From contig NZ_QJUA01000002.1 of the NCBI RefSeq assembly GCF_003254575.1, positions 62,001-126,000 on the forward strand: DNA of 64,000 nucleotides, given 5' to 3'. Shown piece after piece: positions 27,348 to 36,409 of the stretch (position 1 is its first letter; the number at the start of each line of letters is the position of its first letter). Under the pieces are notes generated by a model. That model made no database searches. It had not been told where the DNA came from and worked only from the letters and a program-made list of their open reading frames with translations. The position numbers were made by a program, and so were the translations under genes. Origin of the DNA: Mycobacterium kyogaense (GTDB lineage: Bacteria > Actinomycetota > Actinomycetes > Mycobacteriales > Mycobacteriaceae).

Positions 27348-28180
27348 CGGTCACCGCTGACGAACGCGATACCGCGGCAGCCACACCCCGGGCCTCCGCA
27401 CCCGCGCTCCCGAGCGCACACCGACGCAGGATCCGTCGCGGCGCGCTCGCTGCGATCGGCTACGCCGCGCTGATCGCCGCCTGGTCGGCCTGCTCCCTAC
27501 TGCTGTTCACCCCTTACGTCCTGCCCGCCCCGTGGACCGTCGGTGCTGAGATGTGGCACCTCGCGGCCGACGGCACCGCGTTCGTCCAATTCGGCTCCAG
27601 CATCGTGAAAATCGCACTCGGCTTTGCCATCGGCACCGTGGTCGGCGTGCCCCTGGGCCTGCTGATGGGACGGTCGAAGTACCTGAACTACTTCTTCCAG
27701 CAGCCGCTGCTGGTGCTGGGCAATGTGCCCGGGCTCGCCTTCGCCGTGTTCGCCCTGATCCTGTTCGGCATCGGTGCGATCGGTCCCGTCGTCGTCGTCG
27801 CCTTCGTTGCGCTGCCCTACGTTGCGCTCAACGTGGCGCAAGGCGTCGAGGAGGTGGATCGCCGACTCGTCGACATGAGCGCCGTGTACGGACTCGGACG
27901 AGGCACCATTGTTCGCTCAGTGTTCCTACCGTCGATCATGCCGTTCCTGTTCGCAGCGCTGCGGTACGGATTCGCGATGGCATGGAAGGTCGAGGCGCTC
28001 ACCGAGGTGTTCGGCGGCCGCAGCGGCATCGGTTTCATGATCCGGCAGTCCTACCAAGAGTTCTCGGTCGCCGGCGTACTCGCGTGGACAGGCTTCTTCG
28101 TCCTGTTCATCCTGCTCATCGAGCGCGTTCTCCTTGCCGGTTTGGAACGGCGCTTCTTCGCATGGAGAGGAGGTCGCTGA
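27344..28180 (+). CDS. ABC transporter permease (TauC/SsuC-like) 1
   Basis: 278 residues, about six membrane segments. The EAA loop is around EEVDRRLVDMSAVYGLGRGT followed by FLPSIMPFLFAALRYGFAMA. BPD_transp_1 family. ATG overlaps the lipoprotein stop (ATGA). Confidence 0.88.
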   Translation: MTVTADERDTAAATPRASAPALPSAHRRRIRRGALAAIGYAALIAAWSACSLLLFTPYVLPAPWTVGAEMWHLAADGTAFVQFGSSIVKIALGFAIGTVVGVPLGLLMGRSKYLNYFFQQPLLVLGNVPGLAFAVFALILFGIGAIGPVVVVAFVALPYVALNVAQGVEEVDRRLVDMSAVYGLGRGTIVRSVFLPSIMPFLFAALRYGFAMAWKVEALTEVFGGRSGIGFMIRQSYQEFSVAGVLAWTGFFVLFILLIERVLLAGLERRFFAWRGGR

Positions 28181-28181
28181 C

Positions 28182-29009
28182 ATGACCGCAACCACCGCGG
28201 AACCCTCGACCACCACCACGGCACGACAGCGTTCATGGCTCACCGGCCCCTTCGGTGCGAGCGTGGCCGCCGCGCTGTTGTTCGCTCTGCTGTGGCAGTG
28301 CGTCGGCATGTTCCACGCGCGCATTCCCGGCCCCGCCCCAGTCGTCGCGGCAGCGATCAGAGAACTGGAACGCGGAGAATTCTTCTTCAACTTCCTGATC
28401 AGCATGCAGCGCTTCGGGATCGGCATGGCGATCTCGATCGTCGTCGGGGTCGCGATCGGCTTGGCCATCGGTTCATCGCGTCTGTTCGACGACATGTTCG
28501 GGGATGTCAACCTCGTCGGGCTCGCCACTCCCGCGGTGATATGGGCGCTTCTGTGCGCGATGTGGTTCGGATTCTCCGACACCGCACCGATCGTCACCGT
28601 GGTGCTGTCGGCCATTCCCTTCGTCGTCGTCAACGTTGCCGCCGGGGCACGCTCCATCCCCCCTGCGCTACTGGACATGTCGCAGTCCTACGGCGTCCCG
28701 TCGCCCCGCCGCGTGCGCCATGTCGTCCTGCCCGCGGTCACCGGATACACCGTCGCAGGTATCCGGTTCGGGGTGATGTCGGGCTGGAACGGGCTGCTGC
28801 TGTCGGAGTGGTTCGGGTCGGCCGACGGCGTGGGACACCGCGCGCGCTATTGGTACGACGCCAACCAGTTACCCGGCTTCGTCGCCTGGATCGCGTTCTT
28901 CATCCTGTTCATGGTCATCGCCGACCGGGTGGTCCTCGAGCGGCTGACGCGTCGCGCATTCCGCTGGCGCGATGGCGAACCCGGCGCACCCACCACCATC
29001 GCCGCATGA
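28182..29009 (+). CDS. ABC transporter permease (TauC/SsuC-like) 2
   Basis: 275 residues, six membrane segments. EAA region IPPALLDMSQSYGVPSPRRV, then HVVLPAVTGYTVAGIRFGVM. The ATG at 28182 is preceded by GGAGAGGAGG (28164-28173), which overlaps the end of permease 1. The two permeases differ in sequence and should form a heterodimer with one lipoprotein and one ATPase. Confidence 0.88.
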   Translation: MTATTAEPSTTTTARQRSWLTGPFGASVAAALLFALLWQCVGMFHARIPGPAPVVAAAIRELERGEFFFNFLISMQRFGIGMAISIVVGVAIGLAIGSSRLFDDMFGDVNLVGLATPAVIWALLCAMWFGFSDTAPIVTVVLSAIPFVVVNVAAGARSIPPALLDMSQSYGVPSPRRVRHVVLPAVTGYTVAGIRFGVMSGWNGLLLSEWFGSADGVGHRARYWYDANQLPGFVAWIAFFILFMVIADRVVLERLTRRAFRWRDGEPGAPTTIAA

Positions 29010-29034
29010 CCCACACCCCCGAGAAGGAGTTCCC

Positions 29035-29799
29035 ATGGCTGAAGTAGTCGTCACCAAGCTGGTCAAGGTCTTCAGCACCCCGACCGGCCCGCAAACCGTG
29101 ATCGACGGGATCGATTTCACGATCGCGGACCAATCCTTCGTCTCGCTCGTCGGCCCTTCCGGCTGCGGCAAGACGACACTGCTGAACATCATCGCCGGCA
29201 TCGAGTCCGCCTCCGGCGGATCAGTCACCATCGGTTCGTCCCAGCGGCCGGGCAAGCTCGCCTACGTGTTCCAGGAACCACGACTCCTGCCGTGGCGGTC
29301 GATCTTCGACAACCTGATGTACGTCCAGCGGGTACGCGACAATGCCGCGAAAGAACGTGTCCACGAGGCACTTCGACGTGTCGGCCTCGGCCACGCCGAA
29401 AAGAAGTGGCCCGGCCAATTGTCGGGCGGCCAACAGCAGCGCGTCGGTATCGCCCGAGCCCTGTCGGTCGAGCCCGACGTGCTGTTGATGGACGAACCTT
29501 TCAGCCACCTCGACGCCATCACCGCCCGCGGCCTGCGCGAGCACCTCCAGGAATTGTGGGCCGCCACCCGCAAGACGGTCGTCTTCGTCACCCACGATGT
29601 CAGCGAAGCCGCCGAACTGTCCGACCGGATTCTGATGCTCGCCCCCGGCGGAACGATTCACGAGGACATCGTCGTAGACCTCGCCCGGCCGCGCAAGGCT
29701 TCCGACGAGAAGGTGGCCGTGCTCGAGGCCTCCATCCTCCGCCGGTTCGAAGACCTCGAGGCCACGGCTTCGGCCGTCCGCTCACCAGTCCCCGCCTGA
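29035..29799 (+). CDS. ABC transporter ATPase (TauB/SsuB-like)
   Basis: 254 residues. Walker A GPSGCGKTTLL, Q-loop VFQEPRLLPWRS, signature LSGGQQQRVGIARAL, Walker B VLLMDEPFSHLD and H-loop FVTHDVSEA are all present. GAGAAGGAG precedes the ATG. It energises the two permeases encoded upstream. Confidence 0.93.
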   Translation: MAEVVVTKLVKVFSTPTGPQTVIDGIDFTIADQSFVSLVGPSGCGKTTLLNIIAGIESASGGSVTIGSSQRPGKLAYVFQEPRLLPWRSIFDNLMYVQRVRDNAAKERVHEALRRVGLGHAEKKWPGQLSGGQQQRVGIARALSVEPDVLLMDEPFSHLDAITARGLREHLQELWAATRKTVVFVTHDVSEAAELSDRILMLAPGGTIHEDIVVDLARPRKASDEKVAVLEASILRRFEDLEATASAVRSPVPA

Positions 29800-29826
29800 C
29801 TTCCCGACGACAGAAGAGATCACGTC

Positions 29827-31365
29827 ATGCCAGAACAGTCCACCTCCTCGGCCTCGACACTGCTGGGTACCAACGGCGAATCCGCGCACGCGCTGCTGAT
29901 CCACGGGGAAAGGCGGGCCGGTCGCGGTGAGCTGCTCGAGATCGTCAACCCGGCTACCGCAAAGGTTTTCGCCCGCTGCCACAGCGCCAGTGCAGACGAC
30001 ACCGACGACGCCGTCACTTCAGCCCGAACCGCATTCGAATCGGGTGTGTGGTCGACGATGCCGATCCATCAGCGTGCCCGGATCCTCAACCGTTTCGGCG
30101 ACCTCCTCGAGCGCGACATGGACGAGCTGTACCGCTTGGAGACCGTGAACAACGGTAGACCGATCACCGAGACCAAGGCCCAGATCACTCGACTCCCGGA
30201 GTGGTACCGGTACAACGCGGCGCTCCTACTCGCCTCGCGCGACGCAGTGGTGCCCATGTCAGGTGAATACCATTCCTACACATCGCGTTTCCCGATCGGC
30301 GTCGTCGCGACTCTGTCATCGTTCAACCACCCACTGATGATTGCGTCCAAGAGTGTCGCCCCCGCGCTCGCCACCGGCAACAGCGTGGTGCTCAAGCCAT
30401 CCGAGCAGACGCCGCTGACGGCCCTGCTGGTGGGGGCTTTGGCATTGGAGGCCGGCCTGCCACCGGGTGTGCTCAACGTGGTGCCGGGCCTCGGACCGGT
30501 GACCGGGGCACGACTGGCCGAGCATCCGCAGGTGAACAAAGTGGTGTTCACCGGTGGTACTGAGGTGGGTCGATCGATCTCCGTGGCAACCGCGCACCGC
30601 TTCGCGAAATCGACTGTCGAATTGGGTGGCAAGTCACCGGTCCTGGTCTTCGACGACGTCCCTGTCGATGTCGCCGCCCGTGGAACGGCATTCGGAGGGT
30701 TCATCGGGGCGGGCCAGACGTGCATCGCCGGTACGCGGATCATCGTCCAGGACACCATTTACGACGAGTTCGTAGCGGCGCTCGTAGATCAGGCCGAGCG
30801 CATCCGGATCGGTGATCCGAGTCTTCCCACCACGCAGCTGGGGCCAGTGATATCCGACCGAGCCCGCAGGCGGATCCTCGACTACGTCGACATCGGTCGA
30901 ACAGAGGGCGCAACCGTGGCCACCGGCGGCTACTCCCCCGAGATCCCTGGACTGGAAGGCTTTTTCGTTGCACCCACGGTCCTCGCGGGGGTACACAACC
31001 AGATGCGCGTCGCTCGCGAGGAGATCTTCGGACCAGTGGTCGTCGTGATTCCGTTCCGGGACGAGGCGGATGCGATCGCAATCGCCAACGACTCCGCGTA
31101 CGGCCTCGGTTCATCGATCTGGACCCGCGACGTAGCCCGCGCGCACCGCGTCGCGGCCAAGCTCGAACAGGGCATCGTCTGGGTGAACGACCACCACCGA
31201 CTGGATCCCTGCTCGCCATGGGGTGGTGTGCGTGACAGCGGGCACGGCCGCGAAGGAGGAACGGAGTCGTTCGATGACTTCACCCACGTCCGCGCTGTCA
31301 CAGTACGGACGGCGGACAGCGACGTGGATTGGTATGGCGGCGTAGCACTAGAGAGGCTCAACTGA
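29827..31365 (+). CDS. Aldehyde dehydrogenase (NAD(P)-dependent) of the GntR operon
   Basis: 512 residues. Catalytic Cys in GAGQTCIAGTR, general base in VELGGKSPVLV, NAD motif VVFTGGTEVGRSI, and IFGPVVVVIPF. It oxidises an aldehyde, presumably made from the imported substrate. Starts 27 nt after the ATPase gene; its stop overlaps the crotonase start by one base. The N-terminal ~25 residues are an extension (MPEQSTSSASTLLGTNG). Confidence 0.92.
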   Translation: MPEQSTSSASTLLGTNGESAHALLIHGERRAGRGELLEIVNPATAKVFARCHSASADDTDDAVTSARTAFESGVWSTMPIHQRARILNRFGDLLERDMDELYRLETVNNGRPITETKAQITRLPEWYRYNAALLLASRDAVVPMSGEYHSYTSRFPIGVVATLSSFNHPLMIASKSVAPALATGNSVVLKPSEQTPLTALLVGALALEAGLPPGVLNVVPGLGPVTGARLAEHPQVNKVVFTGGTEVGRSISVATAHRFAKSTVELGGKSPVLVFDDVPVDVAARGTAFGGFIGAGQTCIAGTRIIVQDTIYDEFVAALVDQAERIRIGDPSLPTTQLGPVISDRARRRILDYVDIGRTEGATVATGGYSPEIPGLEGFFVAPTVLAGVHNQMRVAREEIFGPVVVVIPFRDEADAIAIANDSAYGLGSSIWTRDVARAHRVAAKLEQGIVWVNDHHRLDPCSPWGGVRDSGHGREGGTESFDDFTHVRAVTVRTADSDVDWYGGVALERLN

Positions 31366-32102
31366 TGACGACCTTCGCAGAACTCCCCGTGGCAGACGGC
31401 TTGTCACTCAACCAAGACGGCGACGTGCTGACGGCGCTCATCGACGCCCCGGACGGCAACCTCATCACGATGGACATGTGCGACGCCCTGGCTGCGGTGC
31501 TGCGGACGCCGCCCGCGGGTGCACACGTCCTGGTGCTGACCGCCGCCGGTGACCACTTCTGTCTCGGTCGTGAGCGCACCGCGGCGACGCCGGACGACCT
31601 CCCACTCGAGGTCGCCCGACTCATGGCCGTCAACGAGGCGCTCGCCGAGACGACTCTGGTCACGGTCGCCAGGGTGCACGGAGACGCCGGCGGATTCGGT
31701 GTCGGCTTGGCGGCGCTGTGCGACGTGGCGGTAGCCACCCGGGCCGCCCGTCTGTACTTCCCCGAGGTGCGCATCGACCTGGCGCCCGCGCTCGTCCTCG
31801 CGTGGCTTCCGGCCATGATCGGGCGGCGAGAAGCTTTCTGGCTGACAGCTACCGGCGAGGCGGTGTCCGGTGAGAACGCCGTTCGTATCGGCCTGCTGAA
31901 CGAGGTCGTCGACGACGTCGACCTGCTCGATCAAGTGGTCTCGCAGCGGGTGGAGTCGCTGCGGCGCGCAGCGCCGAGGGTGCACACAGAAATCCGCCGG
32001 ATGCTGCGATCGGTGGAATCCCTCACCCCGACGCAAGCTTATGAGCTGGCCTCGGATCGGCTGGTTCTCGGATCTCTTCGCCGATCGCATCGAGGGACCT
32101 AA
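31365..32102 (+). CDS. Enoyl-CoA hydratase/isomerase (crotonase) family protein
   Basis: 245 residues. The crotonase oxyanion loops are GDHFCLGRERTAA and HGDAGGFGVGLAALCDVAVA, followed by FPEVRIDLAPALVLAWLP. The usual catalytic Glu positions are not obvious (GGFG and PEV regions), so the reaction could be hydration, isomerisation or ring cleavage. It is translationally coupled to the aldehyde dehydrogenase. No CoA ligase is nearby. Confidence 0.82.
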   Translation: MTTFAELPVADGLSLNQDGDVLTALIDAPDGNLITMDMCDALAAVLRTPPAGAHVLVLTAAGDHFCLGRERTAATPDDLPLEVARLMAVNEALAETTLVTVARVHGDAGGFGVGLAALCDVAVATRAARLYFPEVRIDLAPALVLAWLPAMIGRREAFWLTATGEAVSGENAVRIGLLNEVVDDVDLLDQVVSQRVESLRRAAPRVHTEIRRMLRSVESLTPTQAYELASDRLVLGSLRRSHRGT

Positions 32103-32105
32103 TCT
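32100..32105 (+). promoter_or_regulatory. Leaderless promoter -10 for the F420-type gene
   Basis: TAATCT ends 7 nt before the ATG at 32113 and lies at the very end of the crotonase gene. It marks a new transcript and supports start 32113 over upstream in-frame codons. Confidence 0.5.
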
Positions 32106-32112
32106 GGACTTC

Positions 32113-32535
32113 ATGACCGAGTTGACCGAGGACGTCATCGCGTTCCTGTCCGATGGCACCCGCACGGCCAAGCTGGGGTACGTCGCCGCCGACGGCCGGC
32201 CGCTCGTCGCCCCCGTGTGGTTCGTCGTCGACGACGGGCAGCTCGTGTTCAACACCGGTAGGGACACGGCCAAGGGTCGAGCGCTGGCCCGCGACCCGCG
32301 CGTGGTGCTGTGCTGCGACGACGACCGGCCTCCGTTCTCTTTCGTTCAGGTGCAGGGCACCGCGACGACCAGTGAGGATCTCGACGAAGTACGCGCCTTC
32401 GCCACCCGTATCGGCGGGCGGTACATGGGAGCCGAGCGCGCCGAGGAGTTCGGCCGACGCAACGGCGTGCCGGGCGAACTGCTGGTCCGTGTCACCCCGA
32501 CGAAGGTTCTGAAGGCATTCGACCTGGCGGACTGA
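32113..32535 (+). CDS. PPOX-class F420-dependent oxidoreductase
   Basis: 140-residue split-barrel flavin/F420-binding protein: DGTRTAKLGYVAADGRPLVA, PVWFVVDDGQLVFNTGRDTA and a C-terminal GELLVRVTPTKVLKAFDL. This is the TIGR03618-type family, common in mycobacteria, which binds F420 or a flavin and reduces varied substrates. Partner reactions unknown. Confidence 0.82.
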   Translation: MTELTEDVIAFLSDGTRTAKLGYVAADGRPLVAPVWFVVDDGQLVFNTGRDTAKGRALARDPRVVLCCDDDRPPFSFVQVQGTATTSEDLDEVRAFATRIGGRYMGAERAEEFGRRNGVPGELLVRVTPTKVLKAFDLAD

Positions 32536-32559
32536 CTGCGCTCTGGCAGAGTGCCGAGC

Positions 32560-33345
32560 ATGCGGATCGAGCTGACTGACAAGATCGCCGTCGTCACCGG
32601 AGCGAGCAAAGGCATCGGGCTCGCGATCAGCCAAGCGTTCGCGGAAGCGGGCGCCTTCGTCGTCGCGGGGGCTCGCACGAACAGTCCCGGGCTCGAAGCG
32701 CTCGAGGCGAACGGCTCCGCGATGTTCGTCGCCGCGGATCTGTCGACCGCGGAAGGCCCCAAGGCGCTCGTGGCGGCGGCCGCCGAGCGCGGCGGCGTCG
32801 ACATCCTGGTCAACAACGCCGGTGCCGTCACCCCACGATTCGCCGGCTCACAGTCGGTCACCGACGACGACTGGACGGCCTCGTGGTCGCTGAATTTCCT
32901 GTCGGCGGTCCGCACGACGCGCGAAGCGATCCCCCTTCTGCTGGCGCGTGGCGGCGGCGCGATCGTGATGATCGGTTCGGTCAACGCGACACTGCCCGAG
33001 TGGAACATCATCGACTACAGCGCCACCAAGGCCGCGATGGCCAACTACGCGAAGAGTCTGTCGAAAGAGCTCGGCCCGAAGGGCATTCGCGTCAACACCA
33101 TCAGCCCCGGACCGGTCGCCACCGGTCTGTGGCTCGCCGATGACGGGGTCGCAGCCCAATTCGCCTCCGCCAGTGGCGGTTCACCCGATCAGGTGGTGGA
33201 CGCCGTCGCCGCCGGCGCAGCCACGGGGCGATTCACCACACCGCAAGAGGTGGCAGATCTGACTCTGTTCCTCGCCGGCGATCGCGCCACCAACATCACC
33301 GGCGCCGACGTCCGCATCGACGGCGGTTACGTCACGACGATCTGA
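32560..33345 (+). CDS. Short-chain dehydrogenase/reductase
   Basis: 261 residues. Rossmann loop VVTGASKGIG, NNAG motif (VNNAGAVTP), catalytic Ser in MIGSVNAT, and Y-x3-K in DYSATKAAM. LSKELGPKGIRVNTISPGPV and TGADVRIDGGYV complete the classical SDR fold. ATG 32560 gives MRIELTDKIAVVTG. It is convergent with the tetR gene, one base apart. Confidence 0.93.
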   Translation: MRIELTDKIAVVTGASKGIGLAISQAFAEAGAFVVAGARTNSPGLEALEANGSAMFVAADLSTAEGPKALVAAAAERGGVDILVNNAGAVTPRFAGSQSVTDDDWTASWSLNFLSAVRTTREAIPLLLARGGGAIVMIGSVNATLPEWNIIDYSATKAAMANYAKSLSKELGPKGIRVNTISPGPVATGLWLADDGVAAQFASASGGSPDQVVDAVAAGAATGRFTTPQEVADLTLFLAGDRATNITGADVRIDGGYVTTI

Positions 33346-33346
33346 C

Positions 33347-33922
33347 TCAGGCCTGGATCCCGCCGGTGACGATCGCGGCGAGTTCGCGGTAGGCCGCCGC
33401 ATCCTCGAGACCGGTGCGGTCGCGCACCGCGCGTTGTTGGATGCGCACCATCATCGTCGCGACGACCTCGGCGGCGAACGCGGCGTGCACATCGCGGAAC
33501 TGCCCCGCCGCCACCCCGGCCGCGATCAACTCCTGGACGCGACGCGCCGCGATGCGGGTGTTCTGTTCGTAGATGGCGCGCGCCGGAGCGAACGCATCGA
33601 GGTCGGCCATGAACCGATCTGACGCCGGATCGAGCGCCTCGCCCACTGTCTGCAGGTAAGCGGTGACCCGCTCGCGGGCGCCGTCGGACGCCGCGACACG
33701 CTCTTCGACCGTCTGCGTCGCCGTGCGGAAGAAATGCTTGGTAGCCGCCGTGACCAGCTGTTCCTTGCTGGCGGCCAACGTGTAGAGCGTGGATTTCGAG
33801 CAGCGCAGACGTGCCGCGATCTCGTCGAGCGTCAAATGCGCGAAACCTTCGGCGAGGAACAACGCGACCAGCGCGTCGAAGAGCTCTGTGCGCCGGCGGG
33901 TGGCGAAGGCAGGCGTGCTCAT
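33347..33922 (-). CDS. TetR-family transcriptional regulator
   Basis: 191 residues. The N-terminal HTH is HLTLDEIAARLRCSKSTLYT. The C-terminal domain is helical (WQ- or AcrR-type), including IAARRVQELIAAGVAAGQF. Divergent from the acyl-CoA dehydrogenase gene with a 44-bp shared promoter containing an inverted repeat, so it probably represses itself and the dehydrogenase. Ligand probably an acyl-CoA; this is inference. Confidence 0.92.
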   Translation of the reverse strand: MSTPAFATRRRTELFDALVALFLAEGFAHLTLDEIAARLRCSKSTLYTLAASKEQLVTAATKHFFRTATQTVEERVAASDGARERVTAYLQTVGEALDPASDRFMADLDAFAPARAIYEQNTRIAARRVQELIAAGVAAGQFRDVHAAFAAEVVATMMVRIQQRAVRDRTGLEDAAAYRELAAIVTGGIQA

Positions 33923-33929
33923 TGCCTCG

Positions 33930-33959
33930 ATAGTACTGCAGACAACCCTGTAGTACTGT
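33930..33959. promoter_or_regulatory. TetR operator with two face-to-face leaderless promoters
   Basis: AGTACTGCAG (33932-33941) and CTGTAGTACT (33948-33957) form an inverted repeat with one mismatch. Minus strand TACTAT (33935-33930) is 7 nt before the tetR ATG; plus strand TACTGT (33954-33959) is 7 nt before the acyl-CoA dehydrogenase ATG. Each -10 box overlaps one repeat arm, so one dimer could silence both. Confidence 0.7.
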
Positions 33960-33966
33960 CCGAAGT

Positions 33967-35106
33967 ATGCCAGTGGATCGCCTTCTGCCCACCGACGAGG
34001 CCCACGAACTCATCGAGCTCGCGCGCACCATCGCAGACAAGGTGCTCGACCCCGTCGTCGACCAGCACGAGAAGGACGAGAGCTACCCCGACGGCGTGTT
34101 CACCACGCTCGGCGAGGCGGGGCTGCTCAGCCTGCCCTACCCCGAGGAATGGGGCGGTGGCGGTCAGCCCTACGAGGTGTACCTGCAGGTGCTCGAGGAA
34201 CTCGCGGCACGGTGGGCGGCAGTGGCAGTCGCGGTCAGCGTGCACGGGCTCTCCTGTCACCCGCTGATGACGTTCGGCTCCGACGAACAGCGCTCGCGCT
34301 GGCTGCCCGACATGCTCGGCGGATCGACGATCGGCGCCTACAGCCTTTCCGAACCGCAGGCGGGCTCGGATGCCGCTGCGCTCACCTGCCGGGCGTCCGC
34401 CGCGGACGGTGGCTACCGCATCACCGGCGAGAAAGCATGGATCACCCACGGCGGTGTCGCCGACTTCTACACGCTGTTCGCCCGCACCGGCGAAGGGTCA
34501 CAGGGCATCTCGTGCTTCCTGGTGCCGGGAGATCTCGACGGCCTGACATTCGGGCGGCCCGAGGAGAAGATGGGCCTGCATGCCGTACCCACCACCGCCG
34601 CCCACTACGACGGGGCGTTCCTCGAGGAGCAGCGGCGGATCGGTGCCGAAGGTCAAGGTCTGCAGATCGCCTTCAGCGCGCTGGACGCCGGACGGCTCGG
34701 CATCGCAGCCGTCGCCGTGGGGCTGGCTCAGGCGGCACTCGACGCGGCGGTCGCCTACAGCCAGGAACGAACGACGTTCGGCCGCAAGATCATCGACCAC
34801 CAGGGTCTGGCATTCCTGCTCGCCGACATGGCCGCCGCAGTCGACTCGGCGCGCGCCACCTACCTCGACGCGGCCCGGCGCCGCGACGCCGGGCTGACCT
34901 ATTCGCGTCAGGCATCGGTGGCCAAGTTGGTCGCCACCGATGCGGCGATGAAGGTCACCACCGACGCCGTCCAGGTGCTCGGCGGCGCTGGATACACCCG
35001 CGACTACCGGGTCGAGCGGTTCATGCGCGAGGCGAAGATCACGCAGATCTTCGAGGGCACCAACCAGATTCAGCGACTCGTCATCAGCCGCCACCTGTCT
35101 CGGTAA
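33967..35106 (+). CDS. Acyl-CoA dehydrogenase
   Basis: 379 residues. Three-domain ACAD: N-terminal helices, FAD-binding strand region (GAYSLSEPQAGSDAAALT; GEKAWITHGGVADFYTLFAR), and C-terminal helices with TDAVQVLGGAGYTRDYRVER and the catalytic Glu in IFEGTNQIQRL. It dehydrogenates an acyl-CoA at C2-C3 with FAD. The 3' end overlaps the opposite-strand gene by 23 nt. Confidence 0.94.
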   Translation: MPVDRLLPTDEAHELIELARTIADKVLDPVVDQHEKDESYPDGVFTTLGEAGLLSLPYPEEWGGGGQPYEVYLQVLEELAARWAAVAVAVSVHGLSCHPLMTFGSDEQRSRWLPDMLGGSTIGAYSLSEPQAGSDAAALTCRASAADGGYRITGEKAWITHGGVADFYTLFARTGEGSQGISCFLVPGDLDGLTFGRPEEKMGLHAVPTTAAHYDGAFLEEQRRIGAEGQGLQIAFSALDAGRLGIAAVAVGLAQAALDAAVAYSQERTTFGRKIIDHQGLAFLLADMAAAVDSARATYLDAARRRDAGLTYSRQASVAKLVATDAAMKVTTDAVQVLGGAGYTRDYRVERFMREAKITQIFEGTNQIQRLVISRHLSR

Positions 35107-36409
35107 CCGGCGGCGGGCCGACCTGCGGCACCTCGTCGGCGGCGATCTCGCAGGGGGTGCGCTCCTCGGTCGGCGGCGGGGGTAGCGGTTCAGCCGGGGG
35201 CGGTAGAGGCGTGGGTTCCGGCGGCACGACGGCCTCTGGTTCGGGCTCCGCCGAAACAGACTCTGCGAAAGGCTCTTCGGTGGCAGGCTCGTCGGTGATC
35301 GGCTCTTCGGATTGCTCCTCCGACTCCTCGTCCTCTGATTCCTCCCCGTCTTCGGGCTCCTCGTCATCGGGCTCGTCGTCTTCGGGCTCGTCGGGCTCGG
35401 GTGGTTCTAGGTCGGCCGGCGGGTCGAAGGCATCGCCCGCGATGCCGTCTCCCGTTCCGCCGCCCAGCAGCCCGCCCAGCGCATCGGCGAACCGCTGTCC
35501 CACCTGCGGGAAAGCCCCGCCGCCACCGAGATCCGACAGGGGCGCGGGCGGCGCTTCGGGCAGAGGCGCAGGCGGTGCGGCGGCAGGTGGTGGCGGGGCC
35601 GTCCAGGCCGCCGGCGCTGTCGGCGCGGGCGCGAGCGCGGGCGCAGGAGCGGGCGCGGAGACAGCGACAGGAGATGGCGCAGCAGGAACAGACGACGCGA
35701 CCGGGGCGCTCGGTGCGCTCGGGCCGAGCGCGCCAGGAATCTCGAACACCGCAGGCGGGCGTCCCATGATCTCGGCGGTGGCGGTGCGGTAGGTCTCGGC
35801 CACAGTCGCGCCGGCGGCCTGCATCGCGGTCAGCCACTCCGCACCGATCCGGTTCTGCACGAACGGCTTCACTGCGCCGTCCACCATTTCGGCTGCGGCG
35901 GCGCGATCCCCGACCCCGGAGGTCACAGTCGTGGCGGCAGCCAGCCACTGCTCCCGGGCGGCACCGGCCTCGGCCTCGATGGCGACCGTTGTCTCGACCT
36001 TGGAATCCACGGCGCGCCAGAGTTGCTCGAGCGCGCGCTGGAGCGCAGCGGCTGCGGCGGTCAGAGCGTCGGCGACCGCCGCAGCTGCCACGCCGTGGCG
36101 GTGCAGGAACTGCCGCGCCGCCTGCGCACCCGATCCCTGCCAGGCCTCCGACAACATCCCGGCCTGATCCTCGTGCCCGGTCAGCGCCTCCCGCGTCGCC
36201 CGTACCGCTGCGTCTACGGCAGCGCAGTCACGCTGCAGCACAACGAGATCCATACCGTCCTCGGTGCCGTACCAGTCGCGCATCTGACCCGGGTGCAGCG
36301 TCAGGTCCGGGTCCGCGAACCCCACCTGGTGAGCTGCCCACACATACGCCGCCATGGTCTCGACCGGCGGGCGACCCTGCCCCAGCCGGCCGGAAACGTC
36401 GTATGCCAC
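35084..36409 (-). CDS. Ala/Pro-rich WXG-motif protein with acidic tail, Rv3439c-like
   Basis: 441 residues from a GTG overlapping the stop of the upstream small gene. The N-terminal 1-225 are helical, with a W-x-G turn (Trp90-Gln91-Gly92) as in WXG100/EspB-type type VII substrates. About 226-320 is a Pro/Ala linker. About 340-400 is strongly acidic (for example EPDEPEDDEPDDEEPEDGEE). A Pro-rich end contains one Cys. No signal peptide. Position next to glmM matches Rv3439c of unknown function. Low-complexity tail encourages caution. Confidence 0.7.
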   Translation of the reverse strand: MAYDVSGRLGQGRPPVETMAAYVWAAHQVGFADPDLTLHPGQMRDWYGTEDGMDLVVLQRDCAAVDAAVRATREALTGHEDQAGMLSEAWQGSGAQAARQFLHRHGVAAAAVADALTAAAAALQRALEQLWRAVDSKVETTVAIEAEAGAAREQWLAAATTVTSGVGDRAAAAEMVDGAVKPFVQNRIGAEWLTAMQAAGATVAETYRTATAEIMGRPPAVFEIPGALGPSAPSAPVASSVPAAPSPVAVSAPAPAPALAPAPTAPAAWTAPPPPAAAPPAPLPEAPPAPLSDLGGGGAFPQVGQRFADALGGLLGGGTGDGIAGDAFDPPADLEPPEPDEPEDDEPDDEEPEDGEESEDEESEEQSEEPITDEPATEEPFAESVSAEPEPEAVVPPEPTPLPPPAEPLPPPPTEERTPCEIAADEVPQVGPPPVTETGGG

